Of a stretch of 29,154 nucleotides of DNA, positions 1-7,262 are shown in pieces (position 1 is the first letter of the stretch; the number at the start of each line of letters is the position of its first letter). The stretch is from a virus, in the IMG/VR virus record IMGVR_UViG_3300027754_000330, positions 1-29,154 of that record. One strand, 5' to 3'. The notes below the pieces were generated by a model. The model saw only the letters and a list, made by a program, of their open reading frames with translations, was not told the origin of the DNA and did no database searches. Both the position numbers and the translations under genes were made by a program.

Positions 1-1626
1 GCGAACGCTCTCCCGAGACTTTACTGCAGCAGCTCCGTTGCGACAACCCTCACGGGCTCGATCGTTCCACCGCTTCCGTTCCGCTTCAAGGCGACGAAGG
101 GAACCGTGGACGGATCTGCCTACATCGGATCGCCGGGTCTCCTCGAGATTCCTGACTCACGCTACCACTGGGGCGTGAAGTTCGAGCGTCTGCCTGCGAC
201 AGCTTCCATCTCAAGCGCCGTGATGAACTCCAACGATGGGACCGAGTTCAATCCTCTTATCCTTTCCTACTCGAAGATGCAGGGAATCCAGAAGCTCGAC
301 GCTCTCGTGACTGGATCCGATGCCGATATCTTCAACGCGAATAAGTTCACTCTCGCTAGGGTCGCACTTTCCAACACATCACTAACGGATGTCACGGGAA
401 CTGTCGAAGCTCACATGAAGGAGACGGCTTACATCAGGAATGGAGTTCCGAGCACAACGGACTACAGGATCGCTGATGCCGCTCTTGGTGGAAGCCGAAT
501 CACCTTCGCCTCACTGCTTTCAGGTTCGGCGAACACATTCAACAAGTTCGCTGAGTACGCAAAGTTCTCGACGATGTTCTACGGTGGATTCGACGGAGTC
601 AACATCCTCGACGCAGCTTCTGCGAAGCTCGGGGATCGTGCCACCTCAACGGAGTCCGGTGGGCTCGCGGCAGGTGGTGTTGAGCCGATCGCAAGATCAG
701 GTCTCGGTTACGACCCGGCGGGCAGCAGCCTTAGCAACAACGCTGTGAACTCCTACAGGGTCGCTTCGAAGCTCATGACTGACAAGTACACCGTCAATGT
801 CAATGTGATCGCAACGCCCGGCGTCCGCGAGCCGCTCGTGACCGACTACCTCGCTCGCAGGCTTTCGTCCTACGCTCTTGGAATGTACGTTCTTGATGCT
901 CCGGCTTACTCCGACGCAAATGTTAGAATCTTTGAGGATTCTGCGTTGAAGCCGAACGTCACGAAGACCGCTGACGCTGTTACCGCAAGGTCACTCAACA
1001 ACAACTACGTCGCTACCTACTTCCCGGATGTGTTCGTCAATGATACAACAACGAACAGAAGGGTCAAGGCGCCCGCCTCCATCGCTGCTCTCGGCGCTCT
1101 TGCGTACAGCGACAGAGTCGCCTACCCATGGTACGCGCCGGCTGGATTCAACAGGGCTGCTCTTGACTTCGTCACCAACGTTGAAGTAAGGCTTAACACA
1201 TCCGATCGCGACTACCTGTACGATAACAGAATTAACCCAATCGCGACCTTCCCTGGTAACGGTTTCGTTATCTTCGGACAGAAGACACTCCAGGTTTCGA
1301 AGTCGGCCTTCGATAGGGTCAACGTTCGCAGGCTCTTCCTCGAGCTCAAGCGCGTTATCCAGGACGTGGCACGTGGCCTTCTGTTCGAGCCCAACGACGC
1401 GACAACGAGGCAGTCTTTCATCGATCGAGCCACCCCGCTTCTGAGTCTCATCAAGGCGCAGGCTGGTATCGAGCAGTTCAGGATCGTCATGGATTCAACG
1501 AATAACACTGCTGCCGATGTTGCCGCGTACAGGTTGAATGGTCGAATTGTTGTGGTTCCAACAAGAGCGGTAGAATTCATCGCTGTCGACTTTATCATCA
1601 CACCGGCGGGCGTCGAGTTCGTCTAA
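1..1626 (+). CDS. Tail sheath protein, C-terminal part (5' end outside window)
   Basis: This is the contractile tail sheath subunit, which polymerises around the tail tube and contracts at infection. The reading frame is open from base 1, so the gene starts upstream; a GTG at 106 is only an internal codon. The visible 541 residues end in the conserved sheath C-terminal domain: a VNVRRL helix start near visible residue 440, then GLLFEPND, then a last strand ending AVEFIAVDF. The same blocks recur in the next gene (VNVRRL, GLLFEPN, TAEFISIDF), so the two are paralogues. A shared central GGFDG(V/L)NI(L/F)D block and a VTDY/ITDY block support this. Family assignment is confident. Whether this copy forms the main sheath or a minority or decorating sheath cannot be read from sequence. 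Confidence 0.88.
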   Translation, partial: ANALPRLYCSSSVATTLTGSIVPPLPFRFKATKGTVDGSAYIGSPGLLEIPDSRYHWGVKFERLPATASISSAVMNSNDGTEFNPLILSYSKMQGIQKLDALVTGSDADIFNANKFTLARVALSNTSLTDVTGTVEAHMKETAYIRNGVPSTTDYRIADAALGGSRITFASLLSGSANTFNKFAEYAKFSTMFYGGFDGVNILDAASAKLGDRATSTESGGLAAGGVEPIARSGLGYDPAGSSLSNNAVNSYRVASKLMTDKYTVNVNVIATPGVREPLVTDYLARRLSSYALGMYVLDAPAYSDANVRIFEDSALKPNVTKTADAVTARSLNNNYVATYFPDVFVNDTTTNRRVKAPASIAALGALAYSDRVAYPWYAPAGFNRAALDFVTNVEVRLNTSDRDYLYDNRINPIATFPGNGFVIFGQKTLQVSKSAFDRVNVRRLFLELKRVIQDVARGLLFEPNDATTRQSFIDRATPLLSLIKAQAGIEQFRIVMDSTNNTAADVAAYRLNGRIVVVPTRAVEFIAVDFIITPAGVEFV

Positions 1627-1632
1627 TCAACA

Positions 1633-1639
1633 ATAGTTA
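1633..1639 (+). promoter_or_regulatory. Candidate late-promoter-like motif ATAGTTA upstream of sheath 2
   Basis: The heptamer ATAGTTA lies in the 39-base gap between the two sheath genes, 26 bases before the start codon. The same heptamer occurs at 4701 (tail tube) and 7539 (tape measure). Position and AT-rich character resemble the TATAAATA late promoters of T4-type phages, but the sequence differs. This is a proposal from recurrence only. Confidence 0.35.
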
Positions 1640-1665
1640 AGCGAAGAGATTAAGGAGTTCAACGA

Positions 1666-4600
1666 ATGGCTGCGCCAGGCATAACACTAAACGAGATCGA
1701 TAGCACCGGTGGTGTAACGGAGGTTCAACCCTCGGGCCGCTCCGCCGGTGTGATTGGAACGGCAACGCAGGGAACGGCGTTCGTGCCGATCACCTTCGCG
1801 AATAACACACAGTTCACAACTGAGTTCGGCAATCCGGATGCGAATTATCACGCTCCCTTTGCCCTGTACCAGTGGCTTAGCAACGCCTCAGCTGGAACAT
1901 ACGTCAGGGTTCTCGGCGCCGGAGACGGAAACAAGAGAACGACAGGCGCCACAAACGCAGGAAGCGTGACAAATGCAGGATTCGTGGTCGGCTCCCGGAA
2001 GGTTCAGGTGTCCAACGGTCAGCTCGGCAACAATCCCTACGCGACTGCCGGCGGTCTGGAAGGTAGGACGTACTTCCTCGGATGCTACATGTCCGAGTCT
2101 GCGGGCTCCTGGTTACTTTCCGAGCCAGGAATCCAGACATCGACGGCAGCCCAGCCGATCGTTCGCGGCGTTCTTTTCGCAGCGTCGGGAGTTCAGATCA
2201 CCGTATCAAGCTCAGCGCCGGGAGCGACATCTGATATCTACTCATTAGCTGCGACGACTGCCAGCCCTGCAAAAGGCTGGTTCACCGGATCGCTCGATCT
2301 CCGGAGCGGAGAGCAGACATTCGTGCTCTTCCTGAACGGACACACCGATTCCGCTGGTTACCCAAGCATCCTCACGGCATCATTCAACCCAACTTCCGAC
2401 TCCTACTTCGGAGCAAAGTTCAACAGCAACCCACTTCTTCTCGAAGAGCACGGCTACGTCCTCTACAATCACTACGACGTTCTGGACGCTTTCGCAGTCC
2501 CAACTGGATCCGGAGTTGCAGCTGAGGCTGCGATCCGTCGTGTTAGCACGTCAGCCGCTGTCGAAGAGATCGTGTTCTGCCTTTCCGGCTCTCAGTCAAG
2601 GAACAACGGAACCACAACATTCCCGAACTACGACGGATTCGAGGACAGGTACGGTCATCCGATGACCCCGTACGTAACATCCCAGAACTTCGGTGGGACT
2701 CGCTACAATCTCTTCAAGATCCACGCTCGTGGCGACGGTGCAGCGACCAATGAACTGTACAGGGTCGCGATCGAAAGCATCAAGTACCCTGCTGCTGGCT
2801 CTTACGCTACGTTCACCGTGAAGATTCTTAGCTTTACCGGAGAGGACGGCTACGCGACCGTATACGAGACATACTCTGGATGCGATCTTGATCCTGATAG
2901 CGACAACTTCATTGGAAAGAAGATCGGTGACCAGAACACCTACTTCGATTTCGATCGTACCGCTGATGCCCAGAAGATCATTGAGGAAGGACTCTACGGC
3001 AAGGTCTCACGTCGGGTCAGAGTTGAGCTCTCTGATGAAGTCATCAACAAGGTCATCCCGTCGAACACTATTCCCGTCGGTTCACGTGGTCTCTACCACC
3101 TAGTGACCTCTGGGTCTGGTTTCATGTCGACTGGTTCATCGGGCCCGTCGGCTCACCTCAACGTTCCCCTGACGAACGCGCGTGAGGCGCCGGTCTTCTT
3201 CCGTCGCAGCATCAACGTAGGAGACGTTGCCGGTGGCGCGAACGCCACGGGCGAGAGCAAGCTCTACTGGGGACCCCAGTTCGGCCTCTACAACTCAACG
3301 ACTCGTCCTAACGATGGAGTCTCGACCTCCACCGAGACACTCGGTGCTGGCGGACTTTCAAGCTACACCAAGTACTTCCCGAAGTACCACACGACCTATC
3401 AGAACCCGTGGGTCGGTGACAATGATGGCGCAGCCACCGTCAACGGCTCCGTGGTGGACGCTGACCTCTTCAACAGGAACCTCTTTACGCTTGAGAACAT
3501 CCAGGTTCAGACAAGCTCCGGCGGTACTCTCGACAGAGACCGTTGGGACGAGGCTGTGTACCAGAGGGACGGAATTCTTGACGCCAGCCTCGGTGGACGT
3601 TTCATCGACACAACGATCGATTTCCCGTCCAGTACTCCGTCATCTTACCTCAAGTTCGTGACCTTCATGCAGGGAGGCTTCGATGGTCTCAACATCTTCG
3701 ATGCAGATAAATTCTACATGCGTGATGCTGCGGCTCGTCGAGAGATGGACTACAGCAACCAGGGTCAGCTGAACGGACCGACGGTCGCTGCCTATCGCAA
3801 GGCGGTAGACATCATGGGTAACAAGACTTACTCGGACATCAGCGTCCTCGCGATTCCGGACACTCGTCACCCCGCGATCACCGACTACGCTCTCTCGGCG
3901 ATGCAGACAAAGTTCGATGCTCTTTACATCGCCGATGTCGAGCTGAAGGACGATAACAACAACTTCGTGACTGCCTCCATCAACGCCGGGTCTTCATACC
4001 CCAACGTCAACGTCGCGTTCACATCAACGAGGTTCAAGAATCGCAGCCTCAACAGCTCATTCGGTGCTGCTTACTTCCCGGACGTGAACGTCAGCGTTGA
4101 CCCGGGAACCGGCGTAGCAGTTAGCACACGCCTTCCAGCTTCGACCCTGGTCCTCGGCGCCTACGCGCAGAACGATCGGATCGGATTCACTTGGAGCGCA
4201 CCGGCAGGCTACACAAGAGCGGTTATTCCTGGAAACTCCCTTAGCACGATACTCAACAACGATAACATCAACACCGTTTACGATGCTGGTATCAACCCGA
4301 TCGTTTCGGTTCCTGGCGCGAATATCGTGATCAATGGACAGAGGACAACTCTCGTTGAGGGCTCGGCTCTTGATCGTGTTAACGTCCGTCGTCTGCTCAT
4401 CGAGGTTCGTCGTCGAGTGAAGGCTGTTGCTTACGGTCTTCTTTTCGAGCCGAACAGAGAGTCGACCATCGCTCGTTTCAATGCTGCCGTTACACCGATA
4501 ATGAAGCAGATCCAGTCCCAGCGCGGTGTTGAGAGGTATCGCGTGCAGATTGACACCACCACCACCACACAGGCTGACATAGAGAATAACACGATTCGTG

Positions 4601-4683
4601 GTAAGATCTACCTGCAGCCGACAAAGACCGCAGAGTTCATCTCGATTGATTTCGAGGCGACAAATGCTTCAACCTTTGTCTAA
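1666..4683 (+). CDS. Tail sheath protein, second tandem copy (1005 aa)
   Basis: A full-length contractile tail sheath subunit. The N-terminus MAAPGITLNEID matches the usual sheath start (SPGVYVNEID type), the strand that links neighbouring subunits. The C-terminal domain has VNVRRLLIEVRRRV, YGLLFEPNRES and a final TAEFISIDF strand. At 1005 residues it is much longer than T4 gp18 (659), with the extra length in the middle (roughly residues 130-560), where insertion domains exposed on the sheath surface normally sit. The ATG at 1666 follows AAGGAG (1652-1657) at 8-base spacing. It lies between a paralogous sheath gene and the tube gene, the standard sheath-tube order. Family is certain from the terminal blocks; the role of having two copies is unknown. 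Confidence 0.92.
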   Translation: MAAPGITLNEIDSTGGVTEVQPSGRSAGVIGTATQGTAFVPITFANNTQFTTEFGNPDANYHAPFALYQWLSNASAGTYVRVLGAGDGNKRTTGATNAGSVTNAGFVVGSRKVQVSNGQLGNNPYATAGGLEGRTYFLGCYMSESAGSWLLSEPGIQTSTAAQPIVRGVLFAASGVQITVSSSAPGATSDIYSLAATTASPAKGWFTGSLDLRSGEQTFVLFLNGHTDSAGYPSILTASFNPTSDSYFGAKFNSNPLLLEEHGYVLYNHYDVLDAFAVPTGSGVAAEAAIRRVSTSAAVEEIVFCLSGSQSRNNGTTTFPNYDGFEDRYGHPMTPYVTSQNFGGTRYNLFKIHARGDGAATNELYRVAIESIKYPAAGSYATFTVKILSFTGEDGYATVYETYSGCDLDPDSDNFIGKKIGDQNTYFDFDRTADAQKIIEEGLYGKVSRRVRVELSDEVINKVIPSNTIPVGSRGLYHLVTSGSGFMSTGSSGPSAHLNVPLTNAREAPVFFRRSINVGDVAGGANATGESKLYWGPQFGLYNSTTRPNDGVSTSTETLGAGGLSSYTKYFPKYHTTYQNPWVGDNDGAATVNGSVVDADLFNRNLFTLENIQVQTSSGGTLDRDRWDEAVYQRDGILDASLGGRFIDTTIDFPSSTPSSYLKFVTFMQGGFDGLNIFDADKFYMRDAAARREMDYSNQGQLNGPTVAAYRKAVDIMGNKTYSDISVLAIPDTRHPAITDYALSAMQTKFDALYIADVELKDDNNNFVTASINAGSSYPNVNVAFTSTRFKNRSLNSSFGAAYFPDVNVSVDPGTGVAVSTRLPASTLVLGAYAQNDRIGFTWSAPAGYTRAVIPGNSLSTILNNDNINTVYDAGINPIVSVPGANIVINGQRTTLVEGSALDRVNVRRLLIEVRRRVKAVAYGLLFEPNRESTIARFNAAVTPIMKQIQSQRGVERYRVQIDTTTTTQADIENNTIRGKIYLQPTKTAEFISIDFEATNASTFV

Positions 4684-4700
4684 GATTTCAACGATACGTA

Positions 4701-4707
4701 ATAGTTA
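4701..4707 (+). promoter_or_regulatory. Candidate promoter motif ATAGTTA upstream of tail tube
   Basis: Second exact copy of ATAGTTA, in the 40-base gap before the tube gene, 16 bases before its ATG. The flanks AATAGTTAAG match those of the copy at 1633. A late promoter here would fit the need for many tube subunits. Not tested. Confidence 0.35.
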
Positions 4708-4723
4708 AGGAACAGGAGACACT

Positions 4724-5212
4724 ATGGCCGAGACACTCTCAGTCACCGATATGCTACCCAACAAGTTCGAACCGAAGAGGAAGAACCGATGGGTCTTTGC
4801 GGTCGAAGGAATCGATGCTTACCTCATCAAGTCGACGAAGCGCCCGAGCGTGAAGACTGAGGAGAAGGAAATTCCTTGGATCAACTCACGTCGTTACATC
4901 GCTGGAAAGACGACATTCGATACGATCGACGTTGTCCTCTACGATGCTATCGCACCCTCCGGCGCCCAGCAGGTGATGGAATGGGTTCGTACCCACTTCG
5001 AGTCAGTCTCAGGCCGCGCGGGTTACGCCGACTTCTACAAGCGTGACTGCCAGCTCAAGATGCTCGACCCGGTCGGCACGGTGGTGGAGCTCTGGGATAT
5101 CAAGGGCGCGTTCATCACGTCAGCTGGTTTCGGTGACCTTGCTTATGATGGCGACGATCCGATGGAAATCTCGCTGACACTCCGCTTCGATAATTGTGTT
5201 CTACAATATTGA
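4724..5212 (+). CDS. Tail tube protein (T4 gp19-like)
   Basis: The 162-residue length matches T4 gp19 (163). Stacked hexamers of this protein form the inner tube through which DNA passes, wrapped by the sheath. Recognisable features are an N-terminal region with a KNRWVFAVEGID strand, a PSVKTEEKEIPWIN loop typical of tube proteins, a central region describing a domain closed by AQQVMEWVRTHF, and the C-terminal strand MEISLTLRFDNCVLQY. The start is set by AGGAG (4714-4718) five bases ahead of the ATG. It directly follows the sheath genes as in most contractile phages. A mobile endonuclease gene now separates it from the chaperone genes that would normally follow. Confidence 0.9.
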   Translation: MAETLSVTDMLPNKFEPKRKNRWVFAVEGIDAYLIKSTKRPSVKTEEKEIPWINSRRYIAGKTTFDTIDVVLYDAIAPSGAQQVMEWVRTHFESVSGRAGYADFYKRDCQLKMLDPVGTVVELWDIKGAFITSAGFGDLAYDGDDPMEISLTLRFDNCVLQY

Positions 5213-5219
5213 CGTGAGG

Positions 5220-5243
5220 ATTCGACAAAATATTTTGTCGAAT
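5220..5243. repeat. Perfect 24-bp palindrome after tail tube gene
   Basis: The arms read ATTCGACAAAAT and its exact reverse complement with no spacer, starting 7 bases after the tube stop codon. As RNA it can form a stem of about 10 pairs with a four-base loop, which could end or stabilise the abundant tube transcript. It lacks a downstream U tract, so intrinsic termination is uncertain. A dimeric protein-binding site or a scar of the neighbouring homing gene are alternatives. Confidence 0.6.
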
Positions 5244-5252
5244 TAATAAGTC

Positions 5253-5289
5253 ATCTGGTCCATGGTATATTTACTATCATGGACCAGAT
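5253..5289 (+). promoter_or_regulatory. Hairpin enclosing the start codon of the HNH gene
   Basis: Twelve-base perfect arms (ATCTGGTCCATG at 5253-5264 and its complement at 5278-5289) flank a 13-base AT-rich loop. The right arm contains the ATG at 5279. In any transcript reading in from the tube gene the initiation codon would be base-paired, and no Shine-Dalgarno sequence is visible upstream. The expected effect is strong repression of translation on read-through mRNA. T4 I-TevI is controlled by an analogous sequestering hairpin; that this one works the same way is inference. Confidence 0.65.
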
Positions 5290-6085
5290 TTCTTTTAAGT
5301 GCCCTTCTTGCGTAGACTATTCGACCGACAGCCTGGATTCGCTTCGAATCCACTGCCAGAAACGCCATGGAATCACCGCACGTGATCTCTACGTGAGCTT
5401 GTTTATTCCTGGCGGCCAAGAACCCACGTGCGGCTGTGGGTGCGGGACGACGACCAAGTTTAACTCCCTTCAGAAGGGATTCTCGGGGTACATTCTCGGA
5501 CATGCATCTCGCGTCAAGAATAATTGGGGAAATAATAAGGCTGCGCTGGCTAAGAGCCTTGAAGCGCGTCGCAAAGAAGAGCGATGGGGTTGTAATCCGT
5601 GGAATCGAGGTAAAACGAAAGAAAATGACTCCGATTTCGCGAAGTTATGCGAAATTGCGTACGGATCTGACAAAGAAAGAAAGAGAAAGTCAGAAATGAT
5701 GACGAGACATTGGCAGACCGGGGTCATCGTTCCGCTCACCGGCTCGGCTCATCCGCAGTGGAAGGGCGGGACATCGACAATCGGGACGCTGTGCCACGGC
5801 AGCTCGCGACTCTACAAGCTCTGGAAGTTCCCAGCCCTGCAGCGAGCAGGGTTCAAGTGCGAGCGTTGCGCCGCGACCGACGATCTCCACGTCCATCACA
5901 GCGAGGTTCGTATGGCGGAGATCATCCATCGGTGCGCCCCCACGTCGGATGAGATCAGCTGGGAGGATCAGGCAGCGTGGGTCGAGCGGGTGATCGACTG
6001 GCACGTTGAGATGATGCCCACCGCCGAGGTTCTCTGCCATCGCTGCCACGGTGAGGAGCACCCATCACTTAACTTTGATCCGTGA
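5279..6085 (+). CDS. Free-standing HNH homing endonuclease with N-terminal zinc finger
   Basis: A 268-residue protein expected to nick or cut a phage target lacking this gene and so spread by recombination. In order: a C2H2-type finger (C8, C11, H25, H30), a second cysteine-rich stretch (CGCGCGTTTKF, near 50), a NUMOD3-like DNA-binding motif (NPWNRGKTKEND, near 107), and an HNH nuclease domain with zinc pairs C194/C197 and C253/C256, catalytic-type H204-x-H206-H207, and CHRCH at 253-257. The ATG at 5279 is chosen because the finger requires it, although it lacks a Shine-Dalgarno sequence and lies inside a hairpin. The first two thirds look more AT-rich than neighbouring genes while the HNH end is GC-rich, suggesting foreign and possibly mosaic origin. 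It sits between the tail tube and chaperone genes with no intron, so it is a stand-alone element. Confidence 0.88.
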   Translation: MDQISFKCPSCVDYSTDSLDSLRIHCQKRHGITARDLYVSLFIPGGQEPTCGCGCGTTTKFNSLQKGFSGYILGHASRVKNNWGNNKAALAKSLEARRKEERWGCNPWNRGKTKENDSDFAKLCEIAYGSDKERKRKSEMMTRHWQTGVIVPLTGSAHPQWKGGTSTIGTLCHGSSRLYKLWKFPALQRAGFKCERCAATDDLHVHHSEVRMAEIIHRCAPTSDEISWEDQAAWVERVIDWHVEMMPTAEVLCHRCHGEEHPSLNFDP

Positions 6086-6092
6086 TTTTTTT
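6064..6092 (+). terminator. Weak candidate terminator at end of HNH gene
   Basis: A short stem ATCAC/GTGAT (6064-6068 with 6082-6086) overlaps the HNH stop codon and leads directly into seven T (6086-6092). The U tract is good but the stem is only five pairs with a 13-base loop, so efficiency is doubtful. Confidence 0.35.
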
Positions 6093-6097
6093 ACTTG

Positions 6098-6141
6098 TCT
6101 CTCCTTTCCTTAAGAATTGTATTAGCAATTTCTAGGAGAGA
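6098..6141 (+). promoter_or_regulatory. Hairpin sequestering the ribosome-binding site of the chaperone gene
   Basis: TCTCTCC (6098-6104) is the exact complement of GGAGAGA (6135-6141), which contains the AGGAG ribosome-binding site (6134-6138) of the next gene's GTG start. Between them an inner hairpin pairs AGAATTG (6113-6119) with CAATT(T)CT (6126-6133), one base bulged, with loop TATTAG. Long transcripts entering from the HNH gene could therefore mask this site, whereas a transcript starting inside the region would not. Regulatory role is inferred from pairing only. Confidence 0.45.
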
Positions 6142-6146
6142 TTCAA

Positions 6147-6989
6147 GTGGCATCAGAGACAGATCGTAGTGCATTATTCGGCGGTGCAGTTCCGGCCGGT
6201 ATCCAAACGAAGGACGTCATGCGTGACGATTTCGGTTTTGAGGTTCCAGTTGAGTCGATTCCACTTCCCTCGAACGGCGCAGTTTATCCGGCTGAGTCTC
6301 CCCTTCATGGAAGGGAGACGGTCGACATTCGGGCGATGACAGCTCGTGAGGAGGACATTCTCACATCCAGAGCTCTGATCAAGAAAGGAACAGTTATCAC
6401 CGAGCTCATCAAGAGCTGCCTCATGGACAAGCGAATCAGCGTTCCCGACATGCTTGTCGGAGATCGCAACGCTCTGATGATTGCTCTTCGAGTGACTGGA
6501 TACGGCGCCGAGTACAACGTTGAGGCTGATTGTCCGAAGTGCAACACTCGCTCCAAGCAGGAGTTTGATCTCGGAGCGCTTCCGATCAAGCGTCTTTCGA
6601 TCGATCCCGTCTCTCCTGGCCAGAACGTATTTGAGTTCAAGCTTCCTGTCACCAAGAAGACCGTTCATTTCAAGTTCCTCACTGGTCGAGATGAGGAGGA
6701 TATCAACGTTGGCCAGGAACGCGCGAAGAAGCAGGGTGCCCAGGCTGATAATATCATCACGACCCGTCTCCAATATGCTATCGTTTCAGTCGATGGTAAG
6801 ACTGATCGCGGTGCGATCAACGGCTTCATCCGAAATATGCCCGCTCGCGACTCCATGGCCCTGCGTAAGTTTATCGATGCGAATGAGCCTGGCATCGAGA
6901 TGAAGGGAAACCTTGACTGCCCATCCTGCAGCGAAGTAAGCGAGGTGCGGATGCCGTTGGGTGCCAGCTTTTTTTGGCCTGACACCTGA
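6147..6989 (+). CDS. Zinc-motif tail/baseplate assembly chaperone (T4 baseplate-protein family)
   Basis: A 280-residue protein of the family that includes the T4 gp26/gp51-type baseplate hub assembly proteins. Visible features are the N-terminal VESIPLPSNGAVYP block, the TAREEDILTSRALIKKGTVI helix segment, two CxxC pairs (C129/C132 and C258/C261) likely binding one zinc each or together, and a C-terminus ending MPLGASFFWPDT. The start is GTG at 6147, eight bases after AGGAG; no better ATG is upstream. Placement between the tube and tape-measure genes is where contractile and siphovirus phages keep their tail assembly chaperones, which coat the tape measure during tube polymerisation. The last codons run through seven T (6969-6975), where ribosomes may shift into the overlapping ORF. 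The family call is fair; chaperone versus structural role is not settled by sequence. Confidence 0.72.
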   Translation: MASETDRSALFGGAVPAGIQTKDVMRDDFGFEVPVESIPLPSNGAVYPAESPLHGRETVDIRAMTAREEDILTSRALIKKGTVITELIKSCLMDKRISVPDMLVGDRNALMIALRVTGYGAEYNVEADCPKCNTRSKQEFDLGALPIKRLSIDPVSPGQNVFEFKLPVTKKTVHFKFLTGRDEEDINVGQERAKKQGAQADNIITTRLQYAIVSVDGKTDRGAINGFIRNMPARDSMALRKFIDANEPGIEMKGNLDCPSCSEVSEVRMPLGASFFWPDT

Positions 6990-7239
6990 GGATCGAGAGA
7001 TCTTCCTTGAGCAATCATTCTCACTGATGTACTACATGGGTTTCTCGTACTGGGAGTGTTACAACATTCCCATACGATATCGCGTCTGGTTCATCACGAG
7101 GTTGAACAAGGAGCTCCAGCGAGCAAGTGAGAAGGAAAACACACCGACGAGGGCCGCTCATCAGAACAGCCCGCAGGCTCGATCTTTGATGGGGCTGAAC
7201 CGCGGTGAAACTCCAGCGCGCCTTCGTCGATTCACATAA
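6961..7239 (+). CDS. Small tail protein, probable frameshift extension of the chaperone (92 aa as separate ORF)
   Basis: This ORF overlaps the end of the chaperone in another frame. From its first possible start (GTG 6961) it reads PAFFGLTPEDREIF, then LMYYMGFSYWECYNIPIRYR and an amphipathic, Arg-rich tail; the conserved-looking part begins right at the T run. No properly spaced Shine-Dalgarno sequence precedes 6961 (AGCGAGG lies too far upstream). Shifting +1 or -2 on TTT TTT at 6969-6974 would fuse it in frame to the 280-residue protein, giving a product of about 370 residues. Paired chaperones joined by frameshifting before the tape-measure gene are established for lambda (G/GT), and a -2 shift is known in Mu-like phages. 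Function beyond that is not recognised. Confidence 0.65.
   Translation: MPAFFGLTPEDREIFLEQSFSLMYYMGFSYWECYNIPIRYRVWFITRLNKELQRASEKENTPTRAAHQNSPQARSLMGLNRGETPARLRRFT
6969..6975 (+). other. Candidate slippery site for +1/-2 ribosomal frameshifting
   Basis: Seven consecutive T read as TTT TTT Tgg in the chaperone frame. Slipping +1 (skip the T at 6975) gives ...ASFFGLTPED; slipping -2 gives one extra Phe. Both enter the frame of the overlapping 92-residue ORF. The zero-frame stop is only 12 bases downstream (6987-6989). Confidence 0.5.
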
Positions 7240-7242
7240 TTA
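7236..7242 (+). promoter_or_regulatory. Variant motif ATAATTA upstream of the 86-aa gene
   Basis: ATAATTA differs by one base from the ATAGTTA motif seen before three tail genes and lies 20 bases ahead of the ATG at 7263. It overlaps the TAA stop of the preceding ORF, so coincidence is quite possible. Confidence 0.2.
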
Positions 7243-7262
7243 GAGATCGAGTTGGAGGTTTT

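Noticed and set aside
106-108. GTG at 106 as the true start of the first sheath gene
   Set aside because: The frame is open to base 1, there is no ribosome-binding site before 106, and sheath proteins of this kind are much longer; the gene simply enters from outside the window.
3227-3661. Same-strand alternate frame of 144 codons inside the second sheath gene
   Set aside because: Ser/Thr/Arg-rich shadow translation without a ribosome-binding site, inside a confidently called gene.
6174-6773. Antisense open frame (199 codons) opposite the chaperone gene
   Set aside because: Shadow of a recognisable gene; no motif, and no other gene in the window is on the minus strand.
6969-6975. Seven-T run as a simple sequencing error splitting one gene
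   Set aside because: It cannot be excluded without resequencing, but overlap of two ORFs at this spot before the tape measure matches the known frameshift layout, so it is kept as a candidate site rather than called a broken gene.
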